Source of the DNA: Candidatus Glassiibacteriota bacterium
Lineage (GTDB): Bacteria > Gemmatimonadota > Glassbacteria > GWA2-58-10
Length of the DNA stretch: 5,242 nucleotides
Reading direction: 5' to 3'
NCBI GenBank assembly: GCA_030604975.1
Contig: JAUVUV010000187.1
Coordinates: 1-5,242 of the forward strand
Below the pieces are notes generated by a model, which worked only from the letters and a program-made list of their open reading frames with translations, searched no databases and had not been told where the DNA came from. Shown piece by piece: positions 1 to 3,985 of this stretch; the stretch's first letter is position 1, and the number at the start of each line of letters is the position of its first letter. A program made the position numbers and the translations under genes.

Positions 1-161
1 AAGTTCTCCAGAAAGAAATCAAAGTCATGGATACCACCGCAATTACCCTCTGTATGGATAATAAATTGCCTATTCTGGTATTTGATATGGGAAAGAAAAA
101 CGCTCTTTCCCGAATAATTGCCGGTGAAACCATTGGTACCATTGTGGAGGCGACATCATGA
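1..161 (+). CDS. pyrH: UMP kinase (uridylate kinase), C-terminal fragment
   Basis: Only the last 52 codons are present; the gene begins left of the window. The reading frame (first full codon at base 3) gives VLQKEIKVMDTTAITLCMDN, then a segment with KLPILVFDM and the tail GETIGTIVEATS. This matches the C-terminal end of bacterial PyrH, where the 'KVMD.TA..LC.DN.LPI.VF' stretch lies in the nucleotide-binding part and 'GE.IGT.V' is the usual end. PyrH is a homohexameric cytosolic enzyme of the amino-acid-kinase fold that phosphorylates UMP to UDP with ATP, and is usually activated by GTP and inhibited by UTP; the regulatory sites cannot be judged here. The stop TGA overlaps the frr ATG (ATGA, 158-161), so translation is probably coupled to frr. 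PyrH next to Frr is a very common pairing. The identification is firm despite truncation. Confidence 0.95.
   Translation, partial: VLQKEIKVMDTTAITLCMDNKLPILVFDMGKKNALSRIIAGETIGTIVEATS
146..150 (+). promoter_or_regulatory. Shine-Dalgarno of frr, inside the pyrH 3' end
   Basis: GGAGG lies seven bases before the frr ATG at 158 and is embedded in the last pyrH codons. It supports the 158 start and independent as well as coupled initiation of frr. Confidence 0.8.
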
Positions 162-715
162 TCGAGGGAGTCTTGAAAACAGCCACCCAGAAGATGGAGC
201 AGGCCATTGAAGGGATTCGTCACGAAATGGTGAGTATCCGCACTGGCAAGGCATCTCCGGCCCTGATTGAAAACCTCCAGATCGAGGCTTACGGATCCAA
301 GATGCCGCTGATCCAACTGGCCACGATCACTGCGCCCGAACCAAGGCTCCTGGTGATTCAGCCCTGGGACAAGTCCATAATCAAATCGATCTTGAAAGCG
401 GTCCAGAGTTCAGACCTCGGCCTTACTCCCTTGCATGACAGTAACGTTATCCGGGTGCCGATCCCCCCGCTTAACGAGGAACGCCGTAAAGACCTGGTCC
501 GCCTTGCGCATAAGATCACCGAAAACGGCCGGGTCTCGATCAGGCACACCCGCAAAGAGGCCAACGACCAGGTGAAAAAAACCGAAAAAAAACATCAGAT
601 CTCAGAGGATGAGGCACACAGTGGGATGGATGAAGTGCAGAAACTGACAGATAAGTACATAGAAAAAATGGATGAGCTGCTGAAAGCGAAAGAAGAAGAG
701 ATCATGGAGATTTGA
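158..715 (+). CDS. frr: Ribosome recycling factor
   Basis: The 185-residue product has exactly the usual length of bacterial RRF. With EF-G, RRF splits the post-termination 70S ribosome into subunits so that ribosomes can be reused. Seen in the sequence: the N-terminal helix with SIRTGKASPAL (26-36), the domain II part with YGSKMPLIQLA (45-55), SDLGLTP (85-91), IRVPIPPLNEERRKDL (98-113), and the C-terminal helices with RxxRKEAND (129-137) and ISEDE (148-152). Arg129 and Arg132, conserved in the family and equivalent to the arginines important for activity in E. coli, are both present. The three-helix-bundle domain I is made of the N-terminal and the two long C-terminal helices, which are rich in Lys and Glu as expected. 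The ATG at 158 has GGAGG at seven bases and overlaps the pyrH stop. A terminator follows 50 bases after the stop, so frr is probably the last gene of its transcript. Two A-runs (575-581, 585-592) encode Lys pairs. Confidence 0.98.
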   Translation: MIEGVLKTATQKMEQAIEGIRHEMVSIRTGKASPALIENLQIEAYGSKMPLIQLATITAPEPRLLVIQPWDKSIIKSILKAVQSSDLGLTPLHDSNVIRVPIPPLNEERRKDLVRLAHKITENGRVSIRHTRKEANDQVKKTEKKHQISEDEAHSGMDEVQKLTDKYIEKMDELLKAKEEEIMEI

Positions 716-765
716 AACTGATACCACCGGTGATTGAATTAAACGATCTAATTATCGAGAACAGG

Positions 766-796
766 CCCCGGAAATGAACTTTCCGGGGATTTTTTT
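766..796 (+). terminator. Rho-independent terminator after frr
   Basis: A perfect 9-bp inverted repeat, CCCCGGAAA (766-774) and TTTCCGGGG (780-788), encloses a five-base loop TGAAC. It is followed by one A and seven T (790-796). This is a textbook intrinsic terminator for + strand transcription from pyrH-frr. It separates that unit from uppS, so uppS needs its own promoter or read-through. Confidence 0.92.
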
Positions 797-912
797 AGCT
801 GCGAAAACCCTATTCATGGCTTTAACTATTGCAATCGTAACGCCTTAATGATAACTTTATTATGTAAGAGATGGATTTGTTTCCAGGATAAGCCCCCATT
901 GGTAAACCGAAA
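797..912 (+). other. uppS leader region with two overlapping short ORFs
   Basis: This AT-rich gap holds the candidate promoter. It also holds a 10-codon ORF (816-848, MALTIAIVTP) whose stop overlaps the ATG of a 22-codon ORF (848-916) as TAATG. The second ORF ends across the uppS ATG as ATGA. Neither has a Shine-Dalgarno. The peptides resemble nothing I recognise. If the candidate promoters are right, transcripts starting at about 864-870 would lack both start codons, so only read-through RNA could be translated. Likely chance, but recorded because uppS itself lacks a clear ribosome binding site. Confidence 0.2.
829..863 (+). promoter_or_regulatory. Candidate promoter region for uppS-cdsA-dxr
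   Basis: A promoter is expected between the frr terminator and uppS. The region is AT-rich. The best -10-like hexamer is TATTAT (858-863, five of six matches to TATAAT), but its 17-base-spaced -35 (TCGTAA, 835-840) is weak. The alternative TTGCAA (829-834) with 17-base spacing to TAACTT (852-857) has a fair -35 and a weak -10. Either would start transcription at about 864-870 and leave a 5' leader of about 45 bases. This is pattern matching to sigma-70 consensus only. Confidence 0.3.
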
Positions 913-1662
913 ATGACCGAATCTGAACTCAAAGAACTGATTGTCGAAAGCGGTGACATACCCGGACACATTGCAATAATCATGGACGGCAACGGCAGAT
1001 GGGCCGAAATACGCGGAAGACCTCGGGTTTTCGGCCACCAGCACGGTATGAATGCGGTCCGGGCAGTGGTTGAGGGCTGCCGTGAACTGGGTTGCAAGGC
1101 CCTTACACTCTACGCTTTCAGTGAGGAGAACTGGAAGCGACCTCGGAGTGAGATAAAAGTCCTGATGCGCCTGCTGCGCAAATACATAGAAAAAGAACAG
1201 AATAACCTCAAGAAAGACGGGATCAAGCTCAGGTGTCTGGGCCGGCTTGGTAAAATCGATGCGGAACCACGAAAGACCCTGGAAGAAGCAGTGGCCTATA
1301 CCGCGGACTGCAACGACATGGTATTGAATCTGGCAATCAGCTACGGCAGCCGGAGTGAAATAGTCGATGCGGCCCGCTATCTCTGCCGGGAAGCCGCCGC
1401 GGGTCGGCTGGATCCGGAAAGCGTGGATGAATATACTTTTGCCGGAGCTCTTTACACTTCCGGTCTCCCCGATCCCGATCTGTTGATCCGCACCAGTGGT
1501 GAAATGAGGGTCAGCAATTTCCTCCTCTGGCAGATCGCCTATACTGAAATCTATATTACCCCTATACTCTGGCCGGATTTTACCAAAAAGGATCTTTTCG
1601 AGGCAATTGGTGAATTCCAGAAGCGCGACCGGCGGTTCGGCAGGGTGAAAAGTAAAAAATAG
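913..1662 (+). CDS. uppS: Undecaprenyl diphosphate synthase (cis-prenyltransferase)
   Basis: The 249-residue protein is of standard length for the cis-prenyltransferase family. It condenses farnesyl diphosphate with isopentenyl diphosphates to the C55 carrier lipid used for peptidoglycan and surface polysaccharides. Seen: the P-loop-like IIMDGNGRW (22-30) with the catalytic, Mg-binding Asp25 and Asn27/Arg29; FGHQHG (40-45); LYAFSEENWKRP (66-77); LNLAISYGSR (138-147); and the C-terminal IPP-binding block RTSGE (193-197), Arg199, Ser201-Asn202 and FLLWQIAYTEIY (203-214) with Glu212. All expected key residues are there. The protein is soluble or membrane-associated; no signal peptide is seen. 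ATG 913 is the only ATG after an in-frame stop at 889-891, but it has no clear Shine-Dalgarno. An in-frame ATT at 898 has AGGA (885-888) nine bases upstream and could be a non-standard start adding five residues. It probably begins an operon with cdsA and dxr. Function is certain; the exact start is not. Confidence 0.96.
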   Translation: MTESELKELIVESGDIPGHIAIIMDGNGRWAEIRGRPRVFGHQHGMNAVRAVVEGCRELGCKALTLYAFSEENWKRPRSEIKVLMRLLRKYIEKEQNNLKKDGIKLRCLGRLGKIDAEPRKTLEEAVAYTADCNDMVLNLAISYGSRSEIVDAARYLCREAAAGRLDPESVDEYTFAGALYTSGLPDPDLLIRTSGEMRVSNFLLWQIAYTEIYITPILWPDFTKKDLFEAIGEFQKRDRRFGRVKSKK

Positions 1663-1709
1663 TACAACTCAGGTGAATCCATTAAAAGTAAAAGGTTTGA
1701 AGAGGAAGT

Positions 1710-1718
1710 GGAGGAGGG
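1710..1718 (+). promoter_or_regulatory. Strong Shine-Dalgarno that sets the cdsA start
   Basis: The purine run GGAGGAGGG ends seven bases before the GTG at 1726. The in-frame GTG at 1708 would place this ribosome binding site inside the gene and has only GAGGA (1702-1706) one base upstream, which is too close to work well. The site therefore favours 1726. Confidence 0.75.
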
Positions 1719-1725
1719 TCGTCCA

Positions 1726-2556
1726 GTGAACCTGCTTAAACGATGTCTGGTCGCCGCAGTGGGCATACCGGCAATCTATCTGCTTATCCGCCTCGGTTCG
1801 TGGTATGTCTTGTTGCTTGTGGCAGTTCTGGCCGGCCTGGCCGCCCGTGAGTTCTATTCGATGGCCCGGCAAAAGGGGTTGAGACCCCTCGCAGGCCTGG
1901 GAACCTTTCTGGCCGCTGCTCTGCCTTTCTTTGCCTTCCAGGCTCTGACAATTCAAAGCTCGATCTGGATTTCCTCTTCGGTTTCCCTTGCGCTCATGGC
2001 AGTTGCTGTGGCTGCGCTAATCGGGTCGCAGGGAATCGAGGGCGCCATTGCCCGCATCTCGGTAACAGCTTTCGGGATACTTTATTTCGGCGGCCTGTTT
2101 TCCACCCAGTTGCTGCTGCGTCTCGATCCGGCTTATCCTGATATGGCTGGAGTGAACTGGCTTTTCCTGGCTTATCTGGTTACCTGGGCAGTTGATACAG
2201 GAAGCTACGCCAGTGGCAGGTTATTCGGTCGCCGCAAGCTATGCCCGGTCTTAAGTCCCGGCAAGACCTATGAGGGAGCCATCGGCGGCGTGTTGCTTGC
2301 CATTGCGGCATCCTATTTCCTGGGCTCTGTCTGGATGGGACTTTTCGGCTGGGCCCAGGCCCTGTTTTACGGGCTCCTGATCGGAATTGCCGCTCCAACA
2401 GGCGATCTTGTCGTTTCTGTTTTCAAAAGGGATTCCGGGGTTAAAGATTCCTCGAGACTGATCCCGGGACACGGAGGGGTACTCGACCGTTTCGACAGCC
2501 TTCTTTTTGCCGTGCCGGTAAGCGTGATTTTCCGTTACTTTATTAGTCCGGTGTAG
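1726..2556 (+). CDS. cdsA: Phosphatidate cytidylyltransferase (CDP-diacylglycerol synthase)
   Basis: CdsA converts phosphatidic acid and CTP to CDP-diacylglycerol, the precursor of all bacterial phosphatidyl lipids, in the inner membrane. From GTG 1726 the product has 276 residues, within the family range. It is very hydrophobic with several membrane segments, including about 8-22, 25-43, 56-74, 84-102, 113-132, 145-157, 184-204 and 207-225. The cytidylyltransferase signature is complete near the C-terminus: SVFKR (231-235), Lys-Asp 240-241, PGHGG (247-251) and DRFD (254-257), which supply the metal and nucleotide contacts. An upstream conserved block, DTGSY (157-161) through FGRRK and SPGKTYEG (177-184), is also present. 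In 'GDLVVSVFKR' the residue before the signature Ser is Val, where many homologues (E. coli, B. subtilis) have Glu. It lies 63 bases after uppS and five bases before dxr, consistent with one operon. An upstream GTG at 1708 would give 282 residues but is less likely. Confidence 0.95.
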   Translation: MNLLKRCLVAAVGIPAIYLLIRLGSWYVLLLVAVLAGLAAREFYSMARQKGLRPLAGLGTFLAAALPFFAFQALTIQSSIWISSSVSLALMAVAVAALIGSQGIEGAIARISVTAFGILYFGGLFSTQLLLRLDPAYPDMAGVNWLFLAYLVTWAVDTGSYASGRLFGRRKLCPVLSPGKTYEGAIGGVLLAIAASYFLGSVWMGLFGWAQALFYGLLIGIAAPTGDLVVSVFKRDSGVKDSSRLIPGHGGVLDRFDSLLFAVPVSVIFRYFISPV

Positions 2557-2561
2557 TCTAC

Positions 2562-3716
2562 ATGCCCCAGAACGTTTGCATACTCGGCGCCACGGGTTCT
2601 ATTGGAGAGAACTGTCTCGCTGTGCTTAACGAACTGGCATCCCGTTTCAGAGTGGTGTCCCTGGCAGCCCACAGGAATGTCGGCCGTCTGCTTGAGTCCG
2701 CAAGGGCGTTCGGGGCCGCAAAAATCTGTCTGGCCGATTGCAGCGTTGCCGAGAAAATCGACAAACAGAGTCTCGGCGATATCGAACTGAGCTACGGCCA
2801 GGAATCACTGGTCGAGCTTGCCACAGACCCCGAGGTGGATATTGTTGTCAATGCCATGGTCGGCTCGGTTGGCCTGGCCCCGTCGGTGGCGGCACTCAAG
2901 GCAGGTAAGCGGCTCGCCCTGGCCAATAAAGAGTCTCTGGTAATGGCGGGCGCGCACTTGATACGGCTGGCCAGGGAGAAGCCGGGTGCCGAGATCATTC
3001 CTGTGGACAGCGAGCACAGCGCTCTTTTCCAGCTTATCGACTTGCACGAACCTCGGAATGCCCTGGTGAAGGTTATAATTACAGCTTCCGGCGGTCCGTT
3101 TCGCGGAAGCGACAAGGCGCGGCTGGAAAAGGTCACTTTCACCGAGAGCCTGAATCACCCGATCTGGACCATGGGGCCGAAAATCACGATCGATTCGGCC
3201 AGCCTGGCGAACAAGGGCCTGGAGGTCATCGAAGCGCACTTTCTTTTCGGACTGGAGTATGACAACATAGAGGTTCTGGTGCACCCGCAGTCGATAGTCC
3301 ACGGGATGGCCATATTCCACGATGGCGCCGTGCTGGCACATATGGGTATTCCGGACATGCGGATTCCTATCCAATATGCGCTGACCTATCCGGAACGCCT
3401 GCAGAGCAGTATCAGGTCTCCGGATCTGGCCGCTATTGGCGAGTTGACATTCGAGTCCGTGGACGAGAAAAATTTCCCCTGCCTGGCGCTTGCTTACGAG
3501 GCCGGCAGGAAAGGAGGCCTTGCCACCGCGGTGTTCAATGCAGCTAACGAGGCTGCTGTGGAGCTTTTCAGCAAGGGCTTGATCGTCTTCACGCAGATAC
3601 CCGATATAATAGAGAAGACTTTGGCCGCGGTTCGTGAAGGAGGAGAACCCTCGCTGGAGGAGATTTTTCAGGCAGACAGTTGGGCCAGGGATTTCGCAGT
3701 GCAGCTGATTGCTTAG
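2562..3716 (+). CDS. dxr: 1-deoxy-D-xylulose 5-phosphate reductoisomerase
   Basis: Dxr (IspC) rearranges and reduces DXP to 2-C-methyl-D-erythritol 4-phosphate with NADPH and a divalent metal. It is the committed step of the MEP isoprenoid pathway and the target of fosmidomycin. The 384-residue cytosolic protein is of normal length. Seen: the NADPH-binding GATGSIG (9-15); NAMVGSVGL (97-105); LANKESLV (120-127); metal ligands in PVDSEHSALFQ with Asp149 and Glu151; SGGPF (176-180); the flexible active-site loop HPIWTMGPK (199-207) with Trp202; NKGLE (217-221) with the third metal ligand Glu221; HPQSIVHGM (241-249); and a helical C-terminal domain with FNAANEAAV (325-333). ATG 2562 is five bases after the cdsA stop, with only a weak GGTG (2550-2553), so coupling to cdsA translation is likely. 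The loop residue Ile201 replaces the Asn of E. coli. Its product feeds the isoprenoid supply used by UppS in the same operon. A terminator follows the gene. Confidence 0.98.
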   Translation: MPQNVCILGATGSIGENCLAVLNELASRFRVVSLAAHRNVGRLLESARAFGAAKICLADCSVAEKIDKQSLGDIELSYGQESLVELATDPEVDIVVNAMVGSVGLAPSVAALKAGKRLALANKESLVMAGAHLIRLAREKPGAEIIPVDSEHSALFQLIDLHEPRNALVKVIITASGGPFRGSDKARLEKVTFTESLNHPIWTMGPKITIDSASLANKGLEVIEAHFLFGLEYDNIEVLVHPQSIVHGMAIFHDGAVLAHMGIPDMRIPIQYALTYPERLQSSIRSPDLAAIGELTFESVDEKNFPCLALAYEAGRKGGLATAVFNAANEAAVELFSKGLIVFTQIPDIIEKTLAAVREGGEPSLEEIFQADSWARDFAVQLIA

Positions 3717-3784
3717 AAAAAGGCGCTGGATACCTTGAAGGGATAATCTCTGAAGAAGTTCTACCGGTGATTTAAGGAACTTCG

Positions 3785-3814
3785 AGGGCGAGGCATGCCT
3801 TGCCCTTTTTATTT
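3785..3814 (+). terminator. Rho-independent terminator after dxr
   Basis: AGGGCGAGG (3785-3793) pairs with CCTTGCCCT (3798-3806) around the loop CATG, with one G-U wobble. The stem is followed by T-rich sequence (TTTTTATTT, 3806-3814). It lies 69 bases after the dxr stop and ends the uppS-cdsA-dxr unit, separating it from rseP. Confidence 0.88.
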
Positions 3815-3888
3815 CAGGTTAAGCCGGCATTTTAGCTCGAGATAAAAGTACGGCCCGAATAAGCGATCTGAATAATAACTTGAGAAAC

Positions 3889-3917
3889 TTGCATTGGAGC
3901 CCACAGGGAAATAAATT
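3889..3917 (+). promoter_or_regulatory. Candidate promoter for rseP
   Basis: The 170 bases between the dxr terminator and rseP should carry a promoter. TTGCAT (3889-3894) and TAAATT (3912-3917) are 17 bases apart, with three and four consensus matches. A better -35-like TTGAGA (3880-3885) has no well-spaced -10. A further -10-like TATACA (3942-3947) lies 20 bases after TTGATG (3916-3921). None is strong, and no sigma-E-like pair is convincing. The location is inferred mostly from the terminator upstream. Confidence 0.2.
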
Positions 3918-3976
3918 GATGGTGAGCCCATCCCCACCCGATATACACTTATGAGAGGGCTTAACGAAAAAAAAGC

Positions 3977-3980
3977 GGAG
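3977..3980 (+). promoter_or_regulatory. Shine-Dalgarno of rseP
   Basis: GGAG (within GCGGAG) follows an A8 run (3967-3974). It lies five bases before ATG 3986 but only two before the adjacent in-frame ATG 3983, so 3986 is the better spaced start. The two differ by a single Met. Confidence 0.6.
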
Positions 3981-3985
3981 TAATG

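Larger units (their letters stand above)
3815..3985 (+). other. rseP leader region with two overlapping short ORFs
   Basis: No gene of normal size lies here. An 11-codon ORF (3919-3954, MVSPSPPDIHL) has AGGGA (3905-3909) nine bases before its ATG. Its stop overlaps the ATG of a 10-codon ORF (3951-3983, MRGLNEKKAE) as ATGA, and the second stop overlaps the ATG at 3983 as TAATG. The first contains Pro-Pro-Asp, known as a strong EF-P-dependent stalling motif. A GAGCCCA direct repeat (3897-3903, 3924-3930) and an A8 run (3967-3974) are also present. Whether any is functional is unknown. Confidence 0.25.

Noticed and set aside
797..912. Possible riboswitch or T-box in the uppS leader
   Set aside because: The leader is too short and I see no recognisable conserved core or strong paired stems.
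1648..1693. Direct repeat AAAAGTAAAA at 1648-1657 and 1684-1693 around the uppS stop
   Set aside because: It is a low-complexity A-rich word; one copy encodes the Lys-rich UppS tail. No sign of an insertion or duplication.
2805..3374. Long minus-strand open frame of 189 codons inside dxr
   Set aside because: It lies wholly opposite a certain gene, has Arg/His-rich low-likelihood composition typical of an antisense shadow, and no ribosome binding site or recognised motif.
3815..3985. Possible small RNA gene or structured leader before rseP
   Set aside because: Only weak helices such as GGTG/CACC around 3921-3938 can be drawn, with no terminator of their own.
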